Positions 38,838-47,870 of a DNA stretch of 64,000 bases are shown piece after piece; position 1 is the stretch's first letter, and every line of letters begins with the position of its first letter. This DNA is from an uncultured Lachnospiraceae bacterium (GTDB lineage Bacteria; Bacillota; Clostridia; Lachnospirales; Lachnospiraceae). The position numbers and the translations under genes are program-made. Below the pieces are notes generated by a model that ran no database searches, was not told where the DNA came from, and worked only from the letters and a program-made list of their open reading frames with translations. The stretch is from the NCBI GenBank assembly GCA_947626415.1, contig CANQSA010000001.1, positions 124,001 to 188,000 of the forward strand, read 5' to 3'.

Positions 38838-39986
38838 TCATACAGGCCAGCGCCGGCCGATTCTTTCATAGGTTTCCTGTTCCGTTTCCAGAATATCCGC
38901 GACAGAGGGATTTTCGATATTCCTGTGCGCGGACATACAGTCCGCGATGATATCCGCGATCTCCAGAAACCTGATCTTTCCGTCCAGAAATAAGGCAACC
39001 GCCTTTTCATTGGCCGCATTCAGCACCGTCGGCAGAGAACCGCCGATCCGGCCCGCTTCATAAGCAAGCGCCAGCCCGGTAAAGGTCTCCAGATCCGGCA
39101 CGGAAAAATCAATGGAACGCAGCGCCGTAAAATCCACCCGTTTCGCGTCCATCGGACGTCTGTCCGGATAAAACAGCGCGTACTGGATCGGAAGCTTCAT
39201 ATCCGGCGTGCCAAGCTGCGCCATGACGGCGCCGTCCTCAAATTCCACCATAGAATGGATCAGGCTCTGCGGCTGCACCACCACCTGGATCCGATCCGGC
39301 TCCACGCCAAACAGCCATTTGGCTTCGATCACTTCCAGTCCTTTATTTACCATAGTAGCAGAATCGATGGTGATTTTTCTGCCCATGCTCCAGTTTGGAT
39401 GTCTGAGCGCCTGTTCCGGCGTAATGTCCTGAAGCTCCTCCCGCTTTTTTCCGCGGAAAGGGCCGCCGGACGCCGTCAGCAGGATCTTGTGAATCTTCTT
39501 CCGGTTTTCTCCGTTTAAGCACTGAAAAATCGCACTGTGCTCACTGTCTACCGGATAGATGCCGACCCCTCTTTTTTCTGCCAGTGGTATAATGATATGC
39601 CCGGCAGTCACCAAAGTTTCCTTGTTGGCAAGTGCGATCTCTTTGCCGGCTTCGATTGCCGCAATGGTAGGACGAATCCCGATCATCCCCACAACCGCAG
39701 TTACCACGATCTCCGCCTGCGGTTCCGCAGCCGCCTCCAGCAGGCCTTCCATTCCGCTTACGACCCGAACCGGCAGATCGTTCAGCTTTACCGCCAGCTC
39801 CTTTGCCTTTTCTGTATCCCATACGGCGACAACGGACGGATGAAACTCCCGCGCCTGCTGCTCCAGCAGCGTAATATTGGAACCGGCGGCCAGCGCCGTT
39901 ACCGCAAGATCCGCGTTCGCCCGTACAATTTCCAAAGTCTGTGTACCGATCGAGCCGGTAGAACCCAGTATCGCTATTTTCTTCAC
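38838..39986 (-). CDS. dxr: 1-deoxy-D-xylulose 5-phosphate reductoisomerase
   Basis: NADPH-dependent first committed enzyme of the MEP pathway. The N-terminal Rossmann motif is IAILGSTGSIGTQTLEIV. VDSEHSAIFQCL and LTASGGPF are the conserved active-site segments, and ANEKAVALFL lies near the C-terminus. The start is a GTG at 39986 with GGAGG close upstream; the in-frame ATGs before it have no ribosome binding site. It lies between cdsA and rseP in the conserved order. Confidence 0.96.
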   Translation of the reverse strand: MKKIAILGSTGSIGTQTLEIVRANADLAVTALAAGSNITLLEQQAREFHPSVVAVWDTEKAKELAVKLNDLPVRVVSGMEGLLEAAAEPQAEIVVTAVVGMIGIRPTIAAIEAGKEIALANKETLVTAGHIIIPLAEKRGVGIYPVDSEHSAIFQCLNGENRKKIHKILLTASGGPFRGKKREELQDITPEQALRHPNWSMGRKITIDSATMVNKGLEVIEAKWLFGVEPDRIQVVVQPQSLIHSMVEFEDGAVMAQLGTPDMKLPIQYALFYPDRRPMDAKRVDFTALRSIDFSVPDLETFTGLALAYEAGRIGGSLPTVLNAANEKAVALFLDGKIRFLEIADIIADCMSAHRNIENPSVADILETEQETYERIGRRWPV

Positions 39987-40006
39987 GTGTACCTCCATTT
40001 CCATAT

Positions 40007-40822
40007 CTAATGCATCAGATCCAGTAAAAGCCAGATGACCGGCGCAGTAAAGATCACACTGTCAAACCGGTCCATAATCCCGCCGTGTCCGGGAATCAGT
40101 TTCCCGTAATCCTTAATATCGTGATTGCGCTTGATCGCGGAAGCCGCCAGATCCCCGATCATGGAAATCAGCGCTCCAACCGCGCAGATGACCGGATAGG
40201 TCCAAAGCTCTTTTCCCGTATGATAGATCGCCAGCGCATAGAGGAATCCGAGCAGCGCCGCTCCGAGCACGCCTCCAATGGCGCCTTCCACCGATTTCTT
40301 CGGACTTAACACCGGCGTCATCTTATGTCTGCCCATGGTAACGCCCGCGAGATAAGCGCAGGTGTCGCTCCCCCAGGAGCATAAAAAGATCAGCCATACC
40401 GCATAGGCGCCGTTTTCGCCAAGCCGAACCTGGTAAATGTACGACAGCATGACCGGCACATAGACCAGCCCGAACAGTCCCATCATGATCTGCTGGGTCT
40501 GAAACCGGGGAAAGGTAACTACATAAACCGCCATGAGCAACATCAGGCAAACTACCAGTTCGATCACGATATAACGCTGCAGGCCAAACCGCAGCAACAG
40601 ATAATAGGCCAGGGTACCCGCATATCCCAAAATTCCCGCCATTGTATTCTGGATCTGAAAAACGCGGTACAGTTCAAACAGGCCTGCCAGAGAAACCAGA
40701 CCGACTGTGACCAGCAGTACATCGCCTCCCAAAATGATCGTCACCAGCGCGATGATCACCAGTCCGATCCCGCTGATCGTCCGCTCTACAAAAGATTTTG
40801 TCATCAGGTTTTTTACCGCCAT
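40007..40822 (-). CDS. cdsA: Phosphatidate cytidylyltransferase
   Basis: Integral membrane enzyme forming CDP-diacylglycerol from phosphatidate and CTP. About seven membrane helices are visible. The CdsA signature is at the C-terminal end: SAIKRNHDIKDYGKLIPGHG followed by GIMDRFDSVIF, with the catalytic acidic residues. AAGGAG lies six bases before the ATG. It follows uppS by 21 bases. Confidence 0.95.
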   Translation of the reverse strand: MAVKNLMTKSFVERTISGIGLVIIALVTIILGGDVLLVTVGLVSLAGLFELYRVFQIQNTMAGILGYAGTLAYYLLLRFGLQRYIVIELVVCLMLLMAVYVVTFPRFQTQQIMMGLFGLVYVPVMLSYIYQVRLGENGAYAVWLIFLCSWGSDTCAYLAGVTMGRHKMTPVLSPKKSVEGAIGGVLGAALLGFLYALAIYHTGKELWTYPVICAVGALISMIGDLAASAIKRNHDIKDYGKLIPGHGGIMDRFDSVIFTAPVIWLLLDLMH

Positions 40823-40843
40823 TGTACTCTCCTTTTTGTTTCT

Positions 40844-41575
40844 CTATTGTTTTACGCCGCCATACCGGCGGTCTCTCGTATTATATTTTTCAATCGCCCG
40901 CATCAGCTCCGCCTTGTCAAAATCCGGCCACAGCACATCCGTAAAATAAAACTCCGTATACGCCAGCTGCCACAGCAGAAAATTGGATAAGCGCTCTTCC
41001 CCGCTGGTCCGGATCAGCAGATCCGGGTCCGGACTGTCCTTGGTATCCAGATAAGAATTAAATACTTCCTGATCCAGCTTCTCTGGGTCCAGTCTGCCGT
41101 CTCTGGCGTCCGCCGTCATCCGCTTCGCAGCCCGCACCAGTTCGTCCCGGCCTCCATAATTGATCGCAATATTAAAATGCAGGCCCGGATTGTCCTTCGT
41201 CGCTTCTTCCAGCGCCGCGATCCGCTTCTGCATATCCGGCCGCAGCCGGGTAATATCTCCGATGACCTGACAGCACATCTTATTTTCATTGGCCGTCTGG
41301 ATACAGGTATTCAGATAGTCATCCAAAAGTTTCATGATCGTATCGACTTCGTCTTTGGAACGGTTCCAGTTCTCTGTAGAAAACGCATATACGGTCAGAT
41401 ACTGGATCCCGACCTCATAAGCGATCCGGCAGATCTTCTCCAGATTTTTGGCGCCGACCGCATGCCCCGCGGTTCTCGGCAGAAACCGTTTTTTGGCCCA
41501 TCTGCCGTTTCCGTCCAGAATGATCGCCACATGTCTGGGGATCACCAGCTCTTTTTCTTCTTTTTTCTTAGCCAT
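40844..41575 (-). CDS. uppS: Undecaprenyl diphosphate synthase (isoprenyl transferase)
   Basis: Cis-prenyltransferase that elongates farnesyl diphosphate to the lipid carrier used in cell-wall synthesis. The family motifs are present: IILDGNGRWAKKR (about 15-27, catalytic Asp), TVYAFSTENWNRS, and the C-terminal DLLIRTSGEERLSNFLLWQ with the conserved Arg and Glu. Length is normal. AGGAG lies five bases before the ATG. A hairpin sits between frr and this gene. Confidence 0.95.
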   Translation of the reverse strand: MAKKKEEKELVIPRHVAIILDGNGRWAKKRFLPRTAGHAVGAKNLEKICRIAYEVGIQYLTVYAFSTENWNRSKDEVDTIMKLLDDYLNTCIQTANENKMCCQVIGDITRLRPDMQKRIAALEEATKDNPGLHFNIAINYGGRDELVRAAKRMTADARDGRLDPEKLDQEVFNSYLDTKDSPDPDLLIRTSGEERLSNFLLWQLAYTEFYFTDVLWPDFDKAELMRAIEKYNTRDRRYGGVKQ

Positions 41576-41606
41576 GTCTGCTCCTATCTTACATTGATAT
41601 TGTTAC

Positions 41607-41648
41607 CAAAAAGTGAAAGGAGACAACACCTGTCAAGGCACTGTCTCC
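41607..41648 (-). terminator. Hairpin between frr and uppS
   Basis: GGAGACA (minus strand 41648-41642) pairs with TGTCTCC (41625-41619), followed on the minus strand by TTTCACTTTTT. It may end or attenuate transcripts from pyrH-frr before uppS. Confidence 0.65.
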
Positions 41649-41670
41649 TGTTTTGTCAAATATACCTGAC

Positions 41671-42222
41671 CTAAACCGTCATGATCTCTTTCGTCTTAGC
41701 CTCTACTTCCTTATCGACCATAGCCACATATTTATCTGTCAGCTTCTGCACCTTGTCCTCTAAATTCTTCAGCTCATCTTCAGAGATCTCGTTGTCCTTA
41801 TTCTGTTTTTTGAACGCGTCGTTGGCGTCCCGGCGGATATTCCGGATGGCAACCTTGGCGTTCTCCCCCTTCTTCTTGGTCTCTTTCGCCAGTTCCTTTC
41901 TCCGGTCCTCCGTCAGTTCCGGAAATACCAGACGGATCACCTTGCCGTCGTTCGTCGGCGTCAGTCCCAGATCCGAAGTCTGAATCGCCTTCTCAATGGC
42001 GCTGACCGCGCTCATATCCCAGGGCTGGATCACGATCATTCTCGCCTCCGGCACGGAAATGTTGCCGATCTGCTGCAGCGGCGTCGGCACCCCGTAATAA
42101 TCGATCCGGATCTTATCCAGAATATGCGGATTGGCACGGCCTGCGCGGATGGAATTAAACTCCCCCAGCAGCGCGTCGATCGCCTTATCCATTTTCTCTT
42201 CGTAAATTGCTAAATCGCTCAT
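41671..42222 (-). CDS. frr: Ribosome recycling factor
   Basis: Protein that, with EF-G, splits the post-termination ribosome. Typical segments are YEEKMDKAIDALLGEFNSIR, TGRANPHILD-like RAGRANPHILDKI, YYGVPTPLQQIGNI and RKELAKETKKKGENAKVAIR. Length is 183. I chose ATG 42222 with AGGAAAGG upstream; the longer frame starts with a TTG inside the pyrH stop region and extends only eight residues. It follows pyrH as in most bacteria. Confidence 0.97.
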   Translation of the reverse strand: MSDLAIYEEKMDKAIDALLGEFNSIRAGRANPHILDKIRIDYYGVPTPLQQIGNISVPEARMIVIQPWDMSAVSAIEKAIQTSDLGLTPTNDGKVIRLVFPELTEDRRKELAKETKKKGENAKVAIRNIRRDANDAFKKQNKDNEISEDELKNLEDKVQKLTDKYVAMVDKEVEAKTKEIMTV

Positions 42223-42242
42223 GTTCCCTTTCCTTTCTTTGG

Positions 42243-42944
42243 TCAATGGATATCGGTTCCGGTAAAATGTCCGGTCACCGCATTGACAATACTGTTATCC
42301 TCATTTAAGCCAAAAATCTTCATTGGCATATGATTCTCCATACACAATACGGACGCCGCCAGATCGATCACGCCCAGCTTCTGATCCACGATCTCCTGAA
42401 ACGTCAGCGTATCGTACTTCTTAGCTGCCGGATTCTTCAGCGGATCACTGTCATAGACGCCGTCGATCGCCTTGGCCGCCAGAATGCAGTCCGCGTCGAT
42501 CTCAATAGCCCGCAGCGCCATTCCCATATCCGTGGAAAAATAGGGATGTCCCGTTCCGCCCGCGAAGAAAAGAACCTTTCCTTCCGCGAAATACTGATTC
42601 ACCCGATCCTTGGAAAACAGCTCCGTAAACGAACCGCACGCAAACGGCGTCAGCACCTGCGTCGCCATTCCCTCCGTTCTGAAGATCTCCGATACATAAA
42701 TACAGTTCATTACCGTCGCCAGCATACCGATGGCGTCCGCCTTCGTCCGGTCGATCTTCTCGCTGGTCCGTCCCCGCCAGAAATTACCGCCGCCGATCAC
42801 AATGGCGACTTCCACTCCGGCGTCCGTCAGCTGTCTGACCTGCTTCGCGACATTCACACAGGTCGCCTCGTCAAATCCGGTCTTTTTCTCACCTGCAAGC
42901 GCTTCGCCGCTCAGTTTCAGCAGCACTCTCTTTAAATCATCCAT
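42243..42944 (-). CDS. pyrH: UMP kinase
   Basis: Amino-acid-kinase-fold enzyme phosphorylating UMP to UDP. VLLKLSGEALAG at residues 7-18, VAIVIGGGNFWRG near residue 45 and TGHPYFSTDMGMALRAIEI are the signature parts of bacterial UMPK. Length (233) is standard. It leads the pyrH-frr gene pair. The ribosome binding site (AAAGG) is weak and no clear promoter was identified in the gap before it. Confidence 0.96.
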   Translation of the reverse strand: MDDLKRVLLKLSGEALAGEKKTGFDEATCVNVAKQVRQLTDAGVEVAIVIGGGNFWRGRTSEKIDRTKADAIGMLATVMNCIYVSEIFRTEGMATQVLTPFACGSFTELFSKDRVNQYFAEGKVLFFAGGTGHPYFSTDMGMALRAIEIDADCILAAKAIDGVYDSDPLKNPAAKKYDTLTFQEIVDQKLGVIDLAASVLCMENHMPMKIFGLNEDNSIVNAVTGHFTGTDIH

Positions 42945-43029
42945 ATCTGTTCATGCCTTTCCCCGATCTTGCTGTCCGCAAAACCTCAACATAATAAGAA
43001 TAGCATAAACTTGAAAAAAAAGGAACCCT

Positions 43030-43063
43030 AAAATAAAAAGAAATGGGACAAATTGTCCCACTT
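43030..43063 (-). terminator. Terminator of the iscS-iscU pair
   Basis: GTGGGACAA pairs with TTGTCCCAT (minus strand 43063-43043), followed by TTTCTTTTTATTTT. It lies immediately after the stop codon of the scaffold gene. Confidence 0.85.
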
Positions 43064-43066
43064 CCT

Positions 43067-43489
43067 TTATTCTTCATCACTGATATCATTCTTTGGTTTC
43101 TGCAGCCCCTCGATCACGATCCCGTTCTTTTCCGCGTAATCCCAAAGCGCCGCGTGAATGGCTTCCTCCGCCAGCAGCGAACAATGTACTTTCACCGGCG
43201 GCAGGCCGTCCAGCGCTTCCATAACCGCCTTATTGGTAACCTGCAGGGCCTCCTGAATGGACTTGCCCTTCACCAGCTCCGTCGCCATACTGCTGGTAGC
43301 GACCGCGGCTCCGCAGCCAAAGGTTTTAAACTTACAGTCCCGGATGATCCCGTTTTCATCAATATCCAGATACATTCTCATAATATCGCCGCATTTCGCA
43401 TTTCCTACGGTACCCATGCCGCTCGGATTCTCGATCTCACCCATATTTCTCGGGTTGCTGAAATGATCCATGACTTTTTCGCTGTACAT
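43067..43489 (-). CDS. Iron-sulfur cluster assembly scaffold protein (NifU/IscU family)
   Basis: A 140-residue IscU/NifU N-terminal-type scaffold on which 2Fe-2S or 4Fe-4S clusters are built with sulfur from cysteine desulfurase. The three cluster cysteines are visible in NAKCGD (about 34), TFGCGAA (about 59) and VHCSLLAEEA (about 102). It begins with YSEKVMDHFSNPRNMG, typical of the family. It lies 27 bases after the desulfurase gene. It lacks the C-terminal NifU domain. Confidence 0.93.
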   Translation of the reverse strand: MYSEKVMDHFSNPRNMGEIENPSGMGTVGNAKCGDIMRMYLDIDENGIIRDCKFKTFGCGAAVATSSMATELVKGKSIQEALQVTNKAVMEALDGLPPVKVHCSLLAEEAIHAALWDYAEKNGIVIEGLQKPKNDISDEE

Positions 43490-43516
43490 ACCAACTCACC
43501 TTTCTTTATCCAAACT

Positions 43517-44704
43517 TTATTGATTCTGGTTTTCTTTTAAGAAATCCGTATACAGAGGAGACATCTCTCTTAATTTTACTACAATCTCCTTAATGCAGTC
43601 AACCGCATAATCCACATCCTCTAACGTCGTCTCATGCGAAATCGTCAGACGCAGGGAGCCGTGCGCGATCTCATGCGGCAGGCCGATGGCCAGCAGTACG
43701 TGAGACGGATCCAGAGAGCCGGAAGTGCAGGCGGAACCGCTGGATGCGCAGATCCCCTTCATATCCAGCATGATCAGCAGAGACTCGCCTTCGATAAACC
43801 GGAAACAGAAATTGGCGTTATTCGGCAGTCTCTCAGAAGAATGTCCGTTCAGTCTCACATGGGGAACCTCCTCTAAGATCCGCCGGATCAAATGATTCCT
43901 CAGCTTTGTCTCCTGCTTTCTCCGTTCTTCCATCGTCTCCATCGCGATCCGGGTCGCAGCGCCCAAGCCGACGATCCCGGGCACATTATGCGTACCGGCC
44001 CGGCGGTTCCGCTCCTGCGCGCCGCCATGGATAAACGAGCCGATCTTCAGACTCTCTCTGGCGTACAGAAAACCGATGCCCTTCGGTCCGTTTAATTTAT
44101 GCCCGCTGGCGCTCAACAGATCAATATGCATCTCATCTACGTTGATCGGTACCTGCCCGAACGCCTGTACCGCGTCTGTGTGGAACACAATCCCGTGCTC
44201 TTTCGCGATCGCGCCGATCTGACGGATCGGTTCAATGGTTCCGATCTCATTGTTGGCAAACATAACGGAGATCAGAATGGTGTCCTCCCGGATCGCTCCT
44301 GTCAGTTCGTCCAGATCGATCATCCCGTACTGATCTACGTCCAGATAGGTCACTTCAAATCCCTGCTTCTCCAGATACGCGCAGGTATGCAGGATCGCAT
44401 GATGTTCGATCTTCGTCGTAATGATATGCTTTCCCTTTTCTTTCTTTGCCTCGGCAATCGCCTTCAATGCCCAGTTATCCGACTCGGAACCGCCGCCGGT
44501 AAAATAGATCTCCTTACTCTGGGCGCCCAGAGCCGCCGCGATGGTATCTCTCGCCTGATCGACAGCCGCTTTGCTTTTCCCCGCGAATTCATATACGCTG
44601 GACGGATTCCCGTAATAAGTCTCAAAATACGGCAGCATCTCATCCAGAACTTCCTTCCTCGTTTTGGTCGTCGCCGCATTATCCATATAAACAAATCGTT
44701 TCAC
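43517..44704 (-). CDS. Cysteine desulfurase (NifS/IscS type)
   Basis: PLP enzyme that removes sulfur from cysteine for iron-sulfur cluster building. The N-terminal YMDNAATTKTRKEVLDEM, the PLP lysine in SASGHKLNGPKGIGFLY (about 200-216), and the active-site cysteine in ASSGSACTSGSLDPSHVL (about 323) are present. The start is a GTG at 44704 with AAGGAG eight bases upstream. A consensus promoter lies upstream. It is followed by the scaffold gene; no Rrf2 regulator is adjacent. NifS versus IscS naming cannot be settled from sequence. Confidence 0.93.
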   Translation of the reverse strand: MKRFVYMDNAATTKTRKEVLDEMLPYFETYYGNPSSVYEFAGKSKAAVDQARDTIAAALGAQSKEIYFTGGGSESDNWALKAIAEAKKEKGKHIITTKIEHHAILHTCAYLEKQGFEVTYLDVDQYGMIDLDELTGAIREDTILISVMFANNEIGTIEPIRQIGAIAKEHGIVFHTDAVQAFGQVPINVDEMHIDLLSASGHKLNGPKGIGFLYARESLKIGSFIHGGAQERNRRAGTHNVPGIVGLGAATRIAMETMEERRKQETKLRNHLIRRILEEVPHVRLNGHSSERLPNNANFCFRFIEGESLLIMLDMKGICASSGSACTSGSLDPSHVLLAIGLPHEIAHGSLRLTISHETTLEDVDYAVDCIKEIVVKLREMSPLYTDFLKENQNQ

Positions 44705-44772
44705 GCCTTCATCTCCTTTATCAATCTATTGCTTCTATCGCCGTAAATTCAGTTTGATGGATTTCCCTTCAA

Positions 44773-44801
44773 TTTATACCACTTTACTAGGAAATTGTCA
44801 A
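44773..44801 (-). promoter_or_regulatory. Promoter of the desulfurase-scaffold operon
   Basis: Minus strand TTGACA (44801-44796), 17-base spacer ending in TGG, TATAAA (44778-44773), about 70 bases before the start. Confidence 0.75.
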
Positions 44802-44899
44802 CCGCATTCTGTCCGTTTCCGGACGTCGAATCCTATCTTTTTTGCATATCCAAATTTTCCCTTTCATATATTACACCAAAACAGTTCCCGGAAATCATT

Positions 44900-46426
44900 A
44901 TGAATCTCAAAAATCCCATTATCAAAGGCGCATTGATCTTAACAGCGGCAGGCGTCGTTTCCCGTCTGGCAGGTTTTTTCTACCGGATCTTTCTGTCCCG
45001 CACTCTGGGCGACAGCCAAATGGGCCTGTATCAGCTCTCTTTTACGATTGCCGGATTCTGTTATGCCTTTTGCTGCGGCGGTATTTCCACGGCGATCTCC
45101 CGGTATGTGGCACAGTACCCGTCAGACAGACGCCGGACTCTGGCTGTTGGGTTCCTGTTTTCTTTTGTTTTGAGCGTTCCGGCATCTATTTTAATATATG
45201 TAAATGCCTCCTGGCTTTCCACATTCATTTTACATGAACCGGACTGCGCCTCGCTGATCCGCTACCTGGCGTTTTCCATTCCCTTTACCGCGGTTCACGG
45301 CTGCATCAACGGCTACTACCTGGGGCAGAAAAAGGCTTCCCTGCCCGCCGTGTCCCAGCTGATCGAACAGTTTACCAAGATCATCTGCGTATACTGTATC
45401 TGGAAAGTACAAAGTCAGAACCGGCTTCCGCTTACCCCCACCCATGCCATGCTGGGATCCCTCGTCAGCGAACTGATCTCCGTTCTGGTCATGTTTATTT
45501 TTATGAAGCTGGAGCCTAAAAATCCGGCGCGGACACCCGTCCTCTCCCGCCGGCAGACAGCCCGGAATATCTTCGGCATGGCAATGCCGCTTACCTTAAA
45601 CCGTGTAATTCTGACCTTTCTGCAAAGCGCGGAGGCCACTCTGATCCCGTTTATGCTGTGCGTCTACGGCATGACGAAAGACAGCGCCCTTGCCACCTTC
45701 GGCGTTTTAACCGGCATGGCGTTTCCTTTTGTCCTGTTCCCGCAGTCCGTGATCCAGGCGATCTCCTCCATGCTGCTGCCGGAAGTGGCCGGCGCCAGAA
45801 GCAGCCAGCACCAGCTCCATCTGCAGAACACAGTCGCCAGAACGCTTTCCTTCAGCCTGCTGATCGGAATTCTCTGCACCGGCGTATTTACGACTTACGG
45901 ACACCTGTTCGGCGCCGCTATTTTTCATAATGAGCGGGTCGGTTATTTTATCATTGTCCTCTCCTGGCTCTGCCCGTTTCTGTACGCGAATAATACGCTG
46001 GCAAGCACCCTAAACGGACTGGGAAAAACCGGGATCACCTTTACCTTCAGCATGATCTCCACCGGGATCAAAATCGCGTTCATTCTGTTTCTGATCCCCA
46101 GATTCGGGATCCTCGCTTATCTCTGGGGAATGCTGGCAGGCACGGTTCCGGAAACCTTTCTGCTCTACCGTGCCGTAAAAAAAGAGACCGGGCTTTCGAT
46201 TTCCGTCTATCAAACCGTCATTCGCCCGATCTACGCCATGCTGTTAGCAATCGGCATTGCTTATTTTGCGGATTTCTGCCTTTTAAGCCGGCTTCCTCTG
46301 TCCGGTTTCCCGGAGGACCTGATCTGCTGCGTTCTGATCGCAGCCGTCTATCTGGCGGCAGCCGGAAGCGGACTCCGGAAACAGCCTGCGGCAGAATCCG
46401 CGGGGAATTCTCCAGATAATGCATGA
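44900..46426 (+). CDS. Lipid-linked oligosaccharide flippase, SpoVB/MurJ-like
   Basis: A 508-residue protein with about 14 membrane helices of the MVF/MATE-like flippase superfamily. The N-terminus (KNPIIKGALILTAAGVVSRL and FFYRIFLSRTLGD) closely recalls SpoVB and related polysaccharide transporters. It probably moves lipid-linked cell-wall or spore-cortex precursors across the membrane. The frame can be extended to 44795, but ATG 44900 is where family similarity begins and has GGAAAT upstream; the extension is dropped. It is divergent from the desulfurase gene. Confidence 0.85.
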   Translation: MNLKNPIIKGALILTAAGVVSRLAGFFYRIFLSRTLGDSQMGLYQLSFTIAGFCYAFCCGGISTAISRYVAQYPSDRRRTLAVGFLFSFVLSVPASILIYVNASWLSTFILHEPDCASLIRYLAFSIPFTAVHGCINGYYLGQKKASLPAVSQLIEQFTKIICVYCIWKVQSQNRLPLTPTHAMLGSLVSELISVLVMFIFMKLEPKNPARTPVLSRRQTARNIFGMAMPLTLNRVILTFLQSAEATLIPFMLCVYGMTKDSALATFGVLTGMAFPFVLFPQSVIQAISSMLLPEVAGARSSQHQLHLQNTVARTLSFSLLIGILCTGVFTTYGHLFGAAIFHNERVGYFIIVLSWLCPFLYANNTLASTLNGLGKTGITFTFSMISTGIKIAFILFLIPRFGILAYLWGMLAGTVPETFLLYRAVKKETGLSISVYQTVIRPIYAMLLAIGIAYFADFCLLSRLPLSGFPEDLICCVLIAAVYLAAAGSGLRKQPAAESAGNSPDNA

Positions 46427-46429
46427 AAT

Positions 46430-46449
46430 TTCTGACTTATAAATCAGAA
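46430..46449. promoter_or_regulatory. Near-perfect palindrome upstream of the AAA ATPase promoter
   Basis: TTCTGACTTATAAATCAGAA is a 20-base inverted repeat with one mismatched pair, four bases before the -35 box at 46454. It may be an operator; a weak terminator for the flippase gene is the alternative. Confidence 0.4.
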
Positions 46450-46453
46450 GCTA

Positions 46454-46481
46454 TTGACTTTTTAGATTTTTTGGATATACT
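46454..46481 (+). promoter_or_regulatory. Promoter of the AAA ATPase gene
   Basis: TTGACT (46454-46459), 16-base spacer, TATACT (46476-46481), then AAAGGAGG and ATG at 46505. Confidence 0.6.
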
Positions 46482-46504
46482 TATAAGAAAAAAGGAGGCA
46501 TAAG

Positions 46505-47740
46505 ATGGCTGAACTGATCAACCGCCCTGCATATTTAAATCAACTCATTCAACACAAAGACGTCGACCTTGTCAAGATTGTCACCGGTATCCGCAGATGC
46601 GGCAAATCCTCCCTGCTTGACCTGTTTCACCGATATCTGTCCGACAGTGGAGTCGCCGATTCCCATATTATCCATATGAATCTGGAATCTCTGCGTTACC
46701 GAGACCTTTCGGATTATCTTGCTTTCTACGATTATCTCAGTGAACGAATTCCGAAAAGCGGAAAAACCTACCTGATCTTTGATGAGCTTCAGGCGGTAGA
46801 ACATTGGGAAAAGGCAATCGAATCTTTTCGTCTCGATTTCGACGTTGATATCTATATCACCGGTTCCAATGCCTATCTGCTTTCTGCCGAATTTTCTACG
46901 CTGCTTTCCGGCAGATATGTGGAGATCCGTATGCTGCCGCTTTCATTTCGGGAATTTTTAGATTTTTATTCGTTTCCTACTGCCGTTACAGCAGAAGAAA
47001 AGTTTCAGAGATATCTGCAGTTCGGCGGCATGCCTGTCCTGCGGGAATATCAGTTTAATGAAATAAGAAGCAATCAGGCGTTGGAAGGAATCTACGCTAC
47101 CGTTGTATTGCGTGATATCCTGCAGCGCAGCAAACAGACCGATCAGACAATCCTTCAAAAAATCGTACTGTTCCTCTGCTCTAATATCGGCAGCATTACT
47201 TCCCCAAATAAGATCGGAAATGTTTTGTCCCGGGAAGGCGAGATTCCGGATCGGACGGATAACCATATCGCGGGCAGGACTGTAGATAAATACATTTCCA
47301 TGCTGCGCAGCGCATTTATTTTTTATTCTGTCGGCAGATATGATGTAAAAGGGAAACAACTGTTGAAAACACTGGGGAAAAACTATATCGTTGATCTGGG
47401 CTTTCGCAATATGCTGCTCGGCTACCGGGACGCGGATCGCGGTCATATCATCGAAAATATCGTATTTCTGGAACTGCTTCGACGCGACTATCGCGTCTAT
47501 ATCGGGAAACTGGGAGAACGTGAGATCGACTTTGTAGCGGAAAAGCCCAACGATAAGCTGTATATCCAGGTTACAGAAAGCATGCTGTCACCTGAAACCC
47601 GGGAACGGGAACTGAAGCCCCTGCGCATGATACCGGATAATTATGAAAAAATCATCCTGTCAATGGACCGCAGCTATGTCACTTCTTATGACGGGATTAA
47701 ATCCCTTTATCTGATCGACTGGCTTCTGCAGGAAGGATAG
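46505..47740 (+). CDS. AAA_14 / DUF4143 family ATPase
   Basis: A 411-residue protein of the AAA_14-DUF4143 family, common in bacteria and of unknown function. Walker A is VTGIRRCGKSSLL near residue 26, and Walker B is TYLIFDELQAVEHW near 88. The sensor segment is IYITGSNAYLLSAEFSTLLSG, and the C-terminal DUF4143 part includes ENIVFLELLRRDYRVYIG and EREIDFVAE, which recalls a nuclease-like core (E-D-x-V). AGGAGG lies seven bases before the ATG and a promoter is just upstream. It is a single-gene unit. Confidence 0.88.
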   Translation: MAELINRPAYLNQLIQHKDVDLVKIVTGIRRCGKSSLLDLFHRYLSDSGVADSHIIHMNLESLRYRDLSDYLAFYDYLSERIPKSGKTYLIFDELQAVEHWEKAIESFRLDFDVDIYITGSNAYLLSAEFSTLLSGRYVEIRMLPLSFREFLDFYSFPTAVTAEEKFQRYLQFGGMPVLREYQFNEIRSNQALEGIYATVVLRDILQRSKQTDQTILQKIVLFLCSNIGSITSPNKIGNVLSREGEIPDRTDNHIAGRTVDKYISMLRSAFIFYSVGRYDVKGKQLLKTLGKNYIVDLGFRNMLLGYRDADRGHIIENIVFLELLRRDYRVYIGKLGEREIDFVAEKPNDKLYIQVTESMLSPETRERELKPLRMIPDNYEKIILSMDRSYVTSYDGIKSLYLIDWLLQEG

Positions 47741-47769
47741 ACACAGGTGCGGAATCTCACTCTCGGAAC

Positions 47770-47820
47770 AAAAAAAGGGCCGCCGCCCAGCTGCATCTGT
47801 TAGCTGACGCGACAGCCCCT
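47770..47820 (-). terminator. Strong terminator after the Nif11-like precursor
   Basis: On the minus strand GGGCTGTCGC (47818-47809) pairs with GCGGCGGCCC (47786-47777), ten pairs with two G-U, with an inner CAGCT/AGCTG stem, followed by TTTTTTT. It lies about 50 bases after the precursor stop and would end the export operon. Confidence 0.85.
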
Positions 47821-47870
47821 AAAGAAAAAGCGTCGATTTCTCATTAAAAAAATCCGCCTAGTCCTACCTC

